Shown: positions 41,891-53,182 of the stretch, in pieces
Position numbering within the stretch: the first letter of the stretch is position 1
Layout of the letters: each line of letters opens with the position of its first letter
Assembly (NCBI GenBank): GCA_012295275.1
Contig: CM022673.1
Span: 25,937,261 to 26,001,260, forward strand
DNA: 64,000 nucleotides
Origin: Chrysomallon squamiferum
Lineage: Eukaryota; Mollusca; Gastropoda; Neomphalida; Peltospiridae
Direction: 5' to 3'
Program-made: the position numbers and the translations under genes
The notes under the pieces: model-generated
Database searches by the model: none
What the model saw: only the letters and a program-made list of their open reading frames with translations
What the model was told of the DNA's origin: nothing

Positions 41891-44800
41891 TGTTTACCCA
41901 AACATGCAAGCTGGTATATATTCACTGACAAATGTTGACTGTAATTCTATCCTGGCGCTACTGGTGGGCTATGTGTAGATGATGCCAAGACATTAATTTA
42001 AGCTCATATAACAAAAGAGAAGTCACACTGACCTCTAGTGATGTTGTAATTGTGTTTTATTGTTGTTGTTACCGTAAATTTCAAACATTTTCTCTTTTTT
42101 TTTATTTCTTTAACATAATAATTTTTTTTTAAATAAAGAAAAATTCATCTATGATCATCCATTATTAGATGTGGATGAAATGAACAGTCGTTTAACAGTG
42201 CAAGTACAAGATCACGAATTACCCTTCTGTCTTTAAAAGTAACAACTACGATTTAATTTGTATTCTGAATTTTAATCAGGTAATAATAATAATAATAATA
42301 ATTTTGAAAGCCACCTATATCTAAAAATTTATTAGATCAAACCATTTCATTAAATAAGCTAAATTTAACATAATATAAATGAACTAAAATAAACTCAGTG
42401 ATGTAATTTTATCAATAAATCATTCAGAATGGGTCAGTAGTTAATGAACCATGCCAGTGATTTTCTTTGTCATTATTTTTGATAATAAAAAAAAGAATGA
42501 ATAATGTACCTAATTGTATTTACCAACTTTTGAGAGCACAGTCAATAATATAACATTTGTGCAGTGGTCTACTATTCACTGGAAAACCTAGTAACTAACA
42601 CTTTCGTGAAAATTGAGATATAAACATTTTTGGAGTTGTTATGTTTTTACCAAATTAATGATGTGCTTAAAAAAATCTTAGATTAAAATTGAATTTGTTT
42701 CATGATAAATTTTTCCTTTGTGAATCTGCTGCAAATCATAATACTTTTTGAATAATAATAAAAATTATCCCAAGAGTCATTTCTCTCCCCTAAAATGCAT
42801 TGAAAATTCTAAAGAAAATTCTATTTTGATCATCATTGTAAGCTAACTATATAGTGAAACAAATACATCAAAAAATGTCCAAACATTAATTTAATTATTT
42901 AGATGAATCCATGTGTTCTTCCCCTAGAGAAGCCTTGCTTATAAATATTTATGATTTGATGAACAAAGTGAAAAATAAAAAATAACGGCAACACAAATAG
43001 TGTGAGCACGAAACTGAAAATATAGTTTAAATAAAATTTTATCACTAACAGTTACTCTGCAAGATATCCATCTCATATGGAACGAAACATTTTTATTATT
43101 TGCTGACGATACATCTGTGACATTGGTGCTTCAGTCTTGTAACACAGAAAGCTACAGAATTGTTTCGGTTATTTTACCCAAGTGTACAGTGCTCAACAAC
43201 ATCTGGCTGTTTTTCATAAAAATGCAAACATAAATTTTTTATTGTCATATTCAGTCCTTCAGACTTAGCAATTACAATGATCTTTATTCAACTGAATTAC
43301 TGTTGGTCAGATGAATGGAATAATCTCAAGCACTAGACGATTAGTAAATGCAGTGGATACCATCGTAACAGTGGATTATATTCAAGATGATAATATAAGC
43401 TTCTGTGATAGATCAGCCCAGAGAAGTGAAGAATGAAACGAGTCTACCATTATTAATGAAAAGCATCAAATTACATAAAATTTCTGCATAGCAACGATTA
43501 GTCGTTCTATTTATTCATTTGCTGGGTTTTTTTTGTTTGTTTGTTCTTCTTCATGAAGCAAAATGATTCACAAGCAGAAAGATCAGAAAGATCTTTTTAT
43601 AAGTGCCATTACAGCACTGGGAATACATTTTAACAGAAGCAGTATCGAACTGATGTCAGGGCTAGCGTAAAGTTATTAGTAAAGAACAATGGAATCAGTG
43701 ATGAGGGCAATAGCTAGCTTATACATGAAACACTGAATTCGGAATAGGATGGTGGACAGTAAAGACAAATACATGGATGCTAGAAGCTGCCAGTAGTGAC
43801 ATGAAAATTAATTATGTTTTCTTACAGTGGTACAAGTGGTGGTATGGTATGTAATTTAGCAATTATTCTCACTATTTTTTTCCTACTGTTTATTAATTTA
43901 TTTCTTTTCTTCAGGATTTGTTTTATTAAAACAACAACTTAAAATCAAAAAAAAAAAATTGCTGTCAGACTGCCTATTAAAGGAATCCAGAAAATTTATC
44001 ATAGACACGATAGTGTATTGTTCTGATACAGAAAAATGTTGGAACCTGTAAAATGATTATTACTTCATGGTTTATTTTATTTATTACAAAATGTGACAGA
44101 TTTCAGTCTAGTTAAATATGCTTCTATTAGCCAGCTAATAATGGAATGGTAAGTGTGATTTTATATTAAGACTTTTCTCAATCCATTATTAAGTATTTTA
44201 ACATTAGTGTTTTCCAGGTTTATAAAACTCTATATTTTTACAGTCTTGATTTTACATATGTATTATTTGTAAGAAGTATGTCGAGTTTGAAATGTTAATC
44301 TGAGAAAAGATTACATTGGAAATGTGATACCCAGTACAGGAGATAAAGTTACTTTATCTTCTTGATAAAAATTTGATAAAAATAATGAATGCATTAAATT
44401 GAATTTTGTAGAGAATTCCTGCAAAAGTTTGTAACTAGTAAACCTGATTATTTTACAAACAGAGAAAACAAAACAAAACAAAAAATGTTGGGATATTAAT
44501 GCTTTTTTCTTGTTCAATTTCTTCCCCCACCCCCTTTTCATTAAAATATAGTTGTTGAAATAATGGACATGTTGGAGATCTGTAAACACCAAATTTTAAA
44601 AATAAAAACAAAAACAGTAATTCCAAATGCCAAATAATTTTAGAATAATTTTATGATCTTTTTCTGTCAAAACAGTTTAGAAAATATAAACATGTGATTA
44701 TCTAAAATTCAGTAGCCTGAAGGTTAATGAACACTTAATTCTGATGTATGATGGTAATGGTTTTACAATTATTAAGCTTATTTTGTCAAATTATCTTTAT

Positions 44801-47800
44801 ATATAATCATAGAGACATTTTTATTCACAAAATTGGTTTTTTTTGTGGGGATATTAAGTTAAAATATGTAAAAATACATTAAATTACATCTATGGGTAAA
44901 GAAAATATTTAATTATTTCTTTACAAGTACTGGCAAAACTGCAAAATCAATGCCCATGTTGCAACACTTTATAAACAATGGCCATGATTTTTAACAAATT
45001 TGGATTTGCATTCACTGCTCTGATGACTTTGGTGTTTACAGTACTGAAAATATTAAATTTCAACACATTCATTTCTTAAGTAAATACAACTTTCCAATAC
45101 AAAATATTTATATTTGATCCAAATATTCTATTGGCACAGGAAATTTAAAGACAGAAAACAAAAAAAACATCCATTTTATTTATATCCAAATTAGTTTTAA
45201 AACAAGTTCTTTGACCGAAATTGTTTAGAATCTGTACTGAAACAGATACAATTTAAATGCAAATTACAAAAATATTTAATTCTAATAATAAGAGAATGAA
45301 ATTTTTAAATCTAAGGGAAGCAACCTTAAGGCTGATTAGGACAGACTTCATTATAGATTCTTTCCCTTTCATGACACATATAAATATATGAAATACTTTT
45401 AAAATTAAATAACCAGACAATAATCTGTGGAACACAACAAAAAATGGCAAACTGTAACATTTTGGGGAATTAAAGAACAGATGTTCATCAAAAAATAAAA
45501 TTGTTTTTAACTAAAAATATTCAAAGTGCTTTTTTGTCTGGAATTGTTATTCTTGCTCTGTTGAAAGTTTTTTTTTAGCATAAATGTATGAATAAAATAT
45601 TTTTCATTCCGAGACGTGACAATTTTTGGGTGCCTTTTTTATGATACTGTATAGCTGTTTTTATATATATATATATATATATGAGCTATTTCTTGAAAAT
45701 TTAACAATTGCTATTTTTAATACTGTATCAGTGTATGTAAAAATATCAATTTCTATTTTCATTATATGCAAAAATAACAGTTCTTTATATATAAATCTAA
45801 AAACTGAATGGCTTTAGTCTACATTTCATTATAGCTCGTAAAACCAGGAGGGTGAAAGATAATGTTTTATTTTATTTTAAGCTAATTCTGAAGAAAATGT
45901 AAATGGTGATATTCTCATTAACAGCATTTCAAGTTCAGTACTTCTTAAAACATTAAAGTAACAACTGTTAAAAAAATACCAGTACTTTATATTTTGAATG
46001 CAAGGTTTGATTGTAATTGTTACATGATCACTCCTTACAACTTTAGTGACAGGCAAATCAAACTCACAGCTACAGAAGTTGTTTTAAAAATATAAAAATA
46101 ATCATAATATAATTTAAAATGGACGACCAGTCTCTTGATGATGACAACATTTTTGTTCTTGGGAAAAGAATGTATAATGTATGTATGTATATTTTTGCAG
46201 TCACTTTGCATTCATGATTTTCATACATGGATCAGGAACACTGAATATTCAGACACAATGAAAGATGGCTCTCCATTTATACGCACACTCCCAAACCTTC
46301 CCCAACAAAAAATGACACACAATTACATTCAAAAATGAAAATGAAAAAAAAATAAACAAGCAAATACAACTTACAATTCGGGCAACAAACAGGGTTTTGT
46401 AAGCATCTCCATTCAAAGTGCCGGCAGGGTCCCCTGTAAGAAAAATTATTTTATTAGTTTTATTCATGAATTTAATCATACCTGTTATTTCATATGCCAA
46501 ATTTTTATCTTTGAAAGTGGTAGATAGTATGGTAACAAAGCTAATACTTAAATACGTGTTCAGAATGTAATTAGTTTCATTCCACATGATTTTTTTCGCA
46601 TCCACTGTGTGTTATGTAATTTACACATCATTTTCCAAGTGTTGTGTATTCTGTACAGAAATATTTTGTTTCTAAGCTCAAAATGGGTACCAATTTATTT
46701 GGCAGCCACGTTTGAAATCAAGATTTTTTGTCTTCCTGGTGTTTACTGCATAGTAAGGTGACATACACCAAACATGTGAAATAGCCAGGTTGGTTAGTGG
46801 TTTTTTTGTCATTTATTAATTTTTTTAATTAAGTGTTTATGAATTTGAAATTGAATATTAAAAACAACTTATTAACGACAAATGAACCTAATCCAAAATG
46901 ATTACTAGTAGATGTTATGTAGTTTAATTTTTTTTTTTTTTTAATGTTTGCAAAAAAAAGTATACAAACACGTAGACAAAAACAGTTTTGTTCAAAATTC
47001 AATGATTATAATAATACAGCATTTCATTTTGGACTGAAAAAAGATACAGCAGTTAAATCACTTTGGAAGTATCATATCTTATTTTATTTAAACATGCCCA
47101 ACACTGCACAAGTTTTAGAAACATTTATCTGTCTTATGTTAGTGTCCACCATTAAAACAATAAAAGTAAAAGTATTTAATTAACTTAAAACACTTTAATT
47201 TAATAAATATTTTTTACTTTCTTTCACAGAGAAAATGCTCAAATACAGCTTTATTTAGTTCTTGTTTAGTTTATACTTCCTATTTACAGTTTGTTTTGTT
47301 ATGGTTTGTTTTGTTTTGTTGTTGTTGTCATTGTTTTGTTTTTTGGGTGTTTTTTTGTTGTCCTTCAGCTCTGGAGTGAACACTTAAATCAAGTGGTCAC
47401 ACTTTGCACATGAAGTTTAATTTACCTGGACCTTACTACCTGCATGATGACTTGCAAACAAGCATGTGATATATCCAGGATTATAATTACAACTACCTCA
47501 AATATTCTTTCTATTGTTTTTTTTGGAAATAATCATAGATTTCCTTCACGTTTTGGGGATTTCTTAAACCTAACCTTGCTACTGTCATCTGGATATTTTA
47601 AACAGTAATTTTTTTTTACGAAACAAGAATAACCGTATAAAGTAAATTTCAGTTCTGTTCAATGAAACAATGACCTAAGTGTGGATTCAGAACAGATCTG
47701 GCTTGAAACAAAACAGATGCACTTTAGTTAAGCAACCACCAGTCCCACAAGAAATAAGTTTACGAGACATCAAGGATAGAAAATGATAAATAATTCAACG

Positions 47801-50800
47801 AATTATTCCCCCTTGTTACATTGTTTTGCAAATATAAACAATATTTTTTTTTAAATCGATGCTTATTTCATTGAAAAATGTCTTAGTGGTAATGAATTTC
47901 TGTCCTGCTACTTGTTGTCTGTGTAAAGCAGCTGTTCCATTTTTCTTATTTTCTTTTCCACATCTACATGACATTGTAATTTCTGCTACAATATTGACCT
48001 CATGTACCAAGATCATATTACTTGTTTATTTTATTAAAAAAATTTCAGTTAAAAATTAAAAAAATTAACAGCATTACATACAAATGCAGGATCTGTCTCG
48101 CCAAATTTGAAAAAAAATGAAAAAATTAAGAACCAAATGATTTTTAGTCCAAAACTTGATAAAAATGTTTAAAAATTTGTGTTTAAATGTTTTTCAATTA
48201 CTAGGTTTGGGATTACACTTAAAACTACAAATATATATGTATTTTGAACACTTGGAAATGAAATGTATAGACACACACGTATTAACTGCACACAGTATTC
48301 CTCGTGGATAAATGCATTAATTAGTCTAGAAACATTTTATAAGAAAAAAACTGTAACAATAATGAACTATGATAATGAAACAACTAATGTGCAGTTTATG
48401 ACAATATAATTTTTCAACTAATTTATTTACAGACTGTAATTTAATTTAAAAAATATTTTATGAAATAAGAAAAATAATTTCAGTGCAAAAACAAAAACAA
48501 TTTAGCCCTATGACTGTTTGCAATTAAGAAATCTAATAAAACATGAAAACTCACAAAGGGCAAGATCTTGTTCCAGTTTGTATGCATGTTGTTCCTGTCG
48601 TTCTTTTTTTTAAAAAAAAAAAAAAAAAAAACATAAAAAATTGAAGATGAGTATGATAATAATAATAATAATACAGTAATTACAAATCCTAAAATGAGTC
48701 ATTTGCATCCACATAAAAAATAATTACTAGTACAGTAATTTCTTCCATCAAAGTGCAATTACAAATTAAAAAATAAAAACTCAATAATATGCAAAACCTA
48801 TCTAATGGAAAATCATTAATTTTAATTTAAAATTTGACTGAGTAATTAACAATAACTATCATTTTCAAAGTACTGCCATTTTGTTTTGTTTAGAAATGGA
48901 AACATTGCACAGAAAAGTATTAACAATACCTTTCGTTCTTTCTTTTCATCTCTGGTTTCAACTCTAGTAGGTGGTGGTGTATCCTTAGGATCCTGTGGTT
49001 AAAAAAAAAATAATAATGTTATATATATTTAAAATAATTTTATTTGTATTATCACAAACAACAACATAAAAAAGATTATATACAATATATTTACATATAT
49101 TTACAGGGAAACTGATATTTATAACATTTTTGTCAGGTAGAAAACAATATTTCATCTTTCAAAATTACCCAACATTCACGTTCCCTTTTTCCTTTAACAA
49201 AAAGGTAATTTGTGTGAGTATCATTATCATAAAAGAAATTATACAAAGACCTTTGTAATAAAAAATAAATTTTAAAAAAAAGAAGGAAAAGGGACAATCT
49301 TCACAATTCAGCTTTATAAGAATTTTTCTATTTCTTAATCAAGTATATAATCATTTCATTAATTTGAAATTTAATTTCATTTTCAACTGCAAAAGCAATT
49401 ATGCATGTATAGCATAAAAAAAAAAAAATAAAAAATTGGACAGACAATATGTAATGTTTTTCTTTGGCATAAATTGAAGGAATGTTTTAACATGTGAAAT
49501 TTCTGTAGAAGTGCCAGTTATCAATTCTGCAGTAAACCCATTCATTAAAAACATTATGAGCAAACATATACTTGTAAATATTACTCTGTGTACCTGGGAA
49601 TAGTTGTCTTGGCCAGGTCCTCCTAGCCTTAACTAGTAACACATGACAAGAGAATGTACATTCAATTATGCCTGGGAGCTGCTAGCAAGATAAACTCATA
49701 ACAACCATGCTGATAATACCACAGGTTTGGTGATGTCTGATGTTGAAACTGTCAGTTAAATGTGTAGGTATAACAGTTATGTGAGCTCAAAACATTTTCC
49801 TTTCAGATATTATAGAAGAAATATATTTATGCAGAAAATAAACCTGATACTAGCTTAACAACTACTCCCGAACAAGTAAAAAATATAACCTGAATGAGCA
49901 AATATCAATAAACTATTATTCTTACTCTTAGAATGAGGTCATCTTTCATGTCAGGACAATATAGGTTAAAAATAATTTGTAGCATTCATGTAAAAAATAC
50001 CCACTGAAAAATGATTAATCTTACTTATTTGATAATAAGATATTATTATCTAAATTATGATCTAGATTAATATTACTGTACTGATATCATAGAAACAGTA
50101 AGCTTTTGGGGTTGCTATTTTATTATTATTAAATATCCAGTGCAACATAACTTAACACACAGTTATTGGCTTTAATGTGTTCTCTTTCCATTAAACACAA
50201 ACGTACTATGAACTGAGCCTTTTAGACATTGTTCATCTCTCAAGTTTTCTGGAAACATTTTGATATCTTTATTACATTTTTTCCAGTCCAAGGATATTGA
50301 TGCTATTGAGTCTCAGAGGCAAGATAGGATCCAAGCTGCACGACGAATCAAGAGAAAGAAAGCAACCCAAGAGCAGAAGTCGTATTCAGTGGATTCGTTA
50401 ATGAACGAAGAAACGACTACATCATGTTTTCCAAGCTGTATGAGGATGCAAGTGACCACTGATAAGGACCAACTGTGTCAGTCCAATGAAGCGACCAGCT
50501 CCAATTTTCCATCACCAGATTCTATCTCTGCTCTACCTGATGTCAGTGGTTATAGAAATAACACTATTCGATTATGGTCCTCCAGTAATAAGAACTCGAC
50601 AGATGAACATGACAACCAAAGATCACCACTTATGAGTGAGGCTGATAAAGATACAAGGTAACTGCCCACGGTTTTGTTTTTAATTATTGTTATTTGTCAT
50701 ATTTGTAAAGTGAAATATTTATCTATCAAAATAAAATAAATAAGAGCCCCCCAAAAATGGCACTTTTTAATTTACCAAGTCATTTTTCAATAAAATGTAT

Positions 50801-52091
50801 ATATTACAATTGCTGATACTATTTATATTATTTTTAAGATGATTTAATTTTTATCAGGATATTAGATTTGGAAATAAATAAAAAATAAAATAACAATTTA
50901 AAAAGAAAAGAAGTATTCAGATAAACATAACATGTGTATTTTTTTACACATTTGTCATGCACATAAAAAAAAACCAGGTTTTTAAAAAAACTGTACCCGA
51001 TTATTTTTTGCAACTTAATATTTAACTTAGCCTAATAAATAATGTGAAAATGACAATCCTTATAATTTTCAAATCAGTACTAAATATCTATTATTAAAAA
51101 ACAACCTGTAATTAATTATTAAATATTGTTTTTTTTCCTGTTTTCAACTGAATAATGATGAATTAAATAATAGAAGTATGCACTGAGCAATTCAATATGC
51201 TTAAAAATCAAATGAAAACGTTACTTGCAAACTTGGCATTTATCCACAATGAAAATTGTTTCATCAATCAACATTCTATTATTGCAAAATGCGCTATATA
51301 ATATTGAGTAACAGCTAAATGTTGTGCTGTGTTGCCTCCAACTACTGATAAAGTGGTTAAGTGAATACTGAATTCATCACACTGACACTATGGGACAACA
51401 GAAACAGATCAATTATTTCATGCATCTAGTGATCTATACATTCGTTTGTTACCAGAGTTCAATCCACCTCAATTATGTGAAAGTTCTAGAACAGAACATG
51501 AATTATTAATTGAGAAATTGCACAGTTAGAATACGATGCTATGTTGTAATGTGTTTTGTAAATTACATTTACTGTGGATTTTTTATTTTGGTTTCTTAAC
51601 GAATGTCAGAATGTTTTCCGAATGCTAAAAAGGAATTTCCAAATTGTGATGTTGTACAACTAGTATGCTGAACAAATAATTATATATATTTATATAAGAC
51701 GGCGATCTGGTGCTGTAGCAACCAGGCTCCAATCGATTTTTGCTGTGCGTTATATATACATATCGGCTTCAGCAACAGATACGAGTTGAAGTGCAAAAGC
51801 GCTTCCCAGACAATGGCGACTCTAGTTTCCGCCATTTTGGAAACACTGTAAGTGCAATTTCCTTGTTTTGCCTTCGTTCAACTGAGTAATAACACGAGCA
51901 CTTTTAAAATATTAATAGCACTATACCCAACACAATATTATTTTTACCTCAAATTCCTTCAGTAAAGCACCAATTCCTCCATACGGTACTCGTTTCTTTT
52001 CGTGGCCTAATTTATCCACTGGTGGGAGAAAGTTCATAGGATCCCTCGCAGCAAATAAAGCAAGAAGGTTAGGCGGTAAATATTGCGTCAT
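25136..52091 (-). CDS. SNRNP70: U1 small nuclear ribonucleoprotein 70 kDa (U1-70K)
   Basis: Known role: binds stem-loop I of U1 snRNA through its RRM, contacts U1-C through its N-terminus and SR proteins through its RS region, in 5' splice-site recognition. Coding exons 5' to 3': 52091-51948, 48992-48930, 48594-48555, 46433-46375, 40870-40808, 32786-32705, 26853-26752, 26418-26334, 26018-25867, 25503-25136. Phases agree and give 385 aa. The N-terminus [18 protein letters not shown] is diagnostic. RNP2 is LFVARI (97-102) and RNP1 is RGYAFIEY (136-143). Then come [13 protein letters not shown], the GGGLGGTR glycine stretch, two RS/RE blocks (about 220-260 and 270-310) and an acidic tail. The linker [11 protein letters not shown] is Drosophila-like. 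Oddities: the acceptor of exon 5 reads GA instead of AG, and exon 3 may really begin 15 nt upstream behind a miscalled AG (see findings). The 27-kb span with introns up to 8 kb is large for this gene. Confidence 0.95.
25867..26018 (-). other. RS-domain exon of SNRNP70
   Basis: This exon codes almost only Arg-Ser and Arg-Glu repeats ([19 protein letters not shown] and similar). This is the SR-protein interaction region known to be phosphorylated in U1-70K. The final exon carries a second, shorter block. Plus-strand open frames over these exons are antisense shadows. Confidence 0.8.
30037..30087. repeat. (ATT)n microsatellite in an SNRNP70 intron
   Basis: About 16 ATT units in the intron between exons 32786-32705 and 26853-26752. 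Confidence 0.95.
35674..36486. mobile_element. Non-autonomous DNA transposon with terminal inverted repeats
   Basis: The left end reads TACTGTATGTACTTGTGTAT and continues AAGTCGA. The right end on the reverse strand reads TACCGTATATACTTGTGTAC and continues AAGGCGA. That is about 27 bp of imperfect terminal inverted repeat over 813 bp. Subterminal TCGACTTATAC motifs recur inside both ends. The TA at each tip could be a TA target-site duplication as in mariner-like elements. No transposase frame is visible, so it would depend on an autonomous relative. Superfamily is not assigned. Confidence 0.65.
40711..40787. repeat. (AAT)n microsatellite beside SNRNP70 exon 5
   Basis: About 25 AAT units ending 21 bp from the donor side of the 63-nt exon. 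Confidence 0.95.
41380..41492. repeat. 113-bp nearly pure A block
   Basis: A-rich with isolated T and G interruptions. It could be several stacked poly-A tails or plain slippage; no retrocopy body was recognised next to it. Confidence 0.85.
41840..41886. repeat. (TA)n microsatellite
   Basis: About 23 TA units. Confidence 0.95.
43045..43270 (+). mobile_element. Relic of a non-LTR retrotransposon reverse transcriptase
   Basis: A short frame reads [20 protein letters not shown] at about 43074-43133, with the FADD tetrad of reverse transcriptases at 43099-43110. After about 100 nt, and with a frame change, comes LNNIW then KNANINF, resembling the conserved W-x-x-x-N-K-L-x-x-N region that follows FADD in LINE RTs. 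Both flanks decay at once. A chance match is possible; I give it modest confidence. Confidence 0.35.
50287..50657 (+). CDS. Candidate internal coding exon of an unrecognised gene, antisense within SNRNP70 intron 1
   Basis: A 371-nt stretch is open throughout (123 codons plus 2 nt), preceded by a pyrimidine-rich acceptor (TTTTTTCCAG) and followed by GTAACT. Its composition is richer in G+C and far less repetitive than the surrounding intron. The peptide begins [20 protein letters not shown], then a basic stretch (IKRKK), then Ser/Thr/Asn-rich sequence with [15 protein letters not shown] and [13 protein letters not shown] do not recognise the family. It cannot be an N-terminal extension of the downstream Kv1 channel because an in-frame TAA (53144-53146) precedes the Kv1 ATG. 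No partner exon was identified. It may belong to a nested gene or a large gene spanning the locus. Confidence 0.45.
51812..51840. promoter_or_regulatory. Inverted pair of YY1-like motifs in SNRNP70 intron 1
   Basis: AATGGCG (51812-51818) and CGCCATT (51830-51836) form a perfect inverted repeat of two YY1-type cores, about 110 nt downstream of the first SNRNP70 donor. On the coding strand, CCAAAATGGCGG fits the YY1 consensus. YY1 sites just inside housekeeping genes are common. The same bases on the plus strand also read as ATG plus 35 nt to a GTAAGT donor. Confidence 0.4.
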
Positions 52092-53182
52092 TCTGAATTA
52101 GTTTCACAAACGTAAATGAATAACGTTTCAGTTAATATTCGAGTATATCTATAAAACTTTACCGCTACTGATCACGTGAACCAAAGACGACGACAGACGC
52201 ACATGGCGTTTTACCTCGTGCGCAAAGTCGATGCTTATTGGATCAATAACTTACTTGTTAGACACATCATGTGAATGTCCGTATACTACAGAATAGGGTG
52301 ATTGTTTCCATCAGCACAAAATGTCAATTCCGTGAATTGTCTTGTTATTATTAAACAAAAATAAACACAGATAAAATTTGAGTAATATCTTTTATGACTT
52401 ATAAAAAATAAATGAAAAACCATTACTATTTTTTGTTGTCAGTATCCGAAATATTAATTTAAATTATTATATATTTTATGCTTCAAGAAATTCGTAATGA
52501 TTGGTTAATATGTAGAAGTACGGTTCGTGAGCATCACCCATGCTAATGTTGATTCACAGAAGAATTTATAGGGAAAGTACTTAAAGGATGCATTTTACAA
52601 CTCAACGTGCTGTGGTTTATTTTAGATGATATACCAATGCAATCAACATAATGACTTGGTTCGTAGATCCTCATTCAAACCAACCAATAGTATTTTGGAA
52701 TAGTGTTATGCTCGCGTCGGTAATCTAACAAGTAAGGTTCATGTCGGTACTCGGTCTGCAATCCAGATATGCCTGGTAATGGATTGTTGGTGGATGTTTG
52801 GGCTAGTATGGCTAGAGCTGCGTCGCCAGAATCCTTTGCTGGGTGTCAGTGATAGCAACAGCGTCCAAAACCATTCTTCAGATGGAAGAAAATGGGGAAG
52901 GCAATCTGACGTGTGACGTCAATAAAATCGATTCACTTGTTTCTCGGGCCAGGAACCGTAATACTAATATTTTCGTCCGCCATGTTTGTCGATATAGGTA
53001 ATATTACAAAGTGACCAGTTTGTGTATAAATATATATAGATGTGTATATATTATATATACTTCACATGTAATTGTGTTCTCAATGTGTACTGTTTTAATA
53101 TGATTATATTTAGCTAAGCACACTGTAGTGTTGCCAGGCTGGGTAAGCTTTGGAGTTTAGGGATCAACATGTGACAATTATA
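52092..53182. promoter_or_regulatory. Shared divergent promoter region of SNRNP70 and Kv1
   Basis: The 1.09 kb between the two start codons is richer in CpG and unique sequence than its surroundings. On the SNRNP70 side are a palindromic E-box TCACGTGA (52172-52179) and a CCAAT box in SNRNP70 orientation (ATTGG at 52237-52241). On the Kv1 side are a full cAMP response element TGACGTCA (52914-52921) and a possible 5' UTR donor (ATAG|GTAATA at 52997/52998). A 27-codon upstream ORF at 52769-52852 would lie in the Kv1 leader if transcription starts before it. Confidence 0.45.
52914..52921. promoter_or_regulatory. Consensus cAMP response element
   Basis: A perfect palindromic TGACGTCA, 260 bp upstream of the Kv1 ATG. 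CREB-family sites are plausible for a neuronal channel. Evidence is the motif alone. Confidence 0.4.

Noticed and set aside
46135-46605. Frames on both strands overlapping SNRNP70 exon 4
   Set aside because: The minus-strand frame simply runs through the real 59-nt exon into intron sequence; the plus-strand frame is not supported.
53150-53182. Eleven-codon upstream extension of Kv1 beginning at TTG
   Set aside because: TTG is not a normal start in animals. The first ATG is at 53183, and an in-frame TAA at 53144-53146 closes the frame just upstream.
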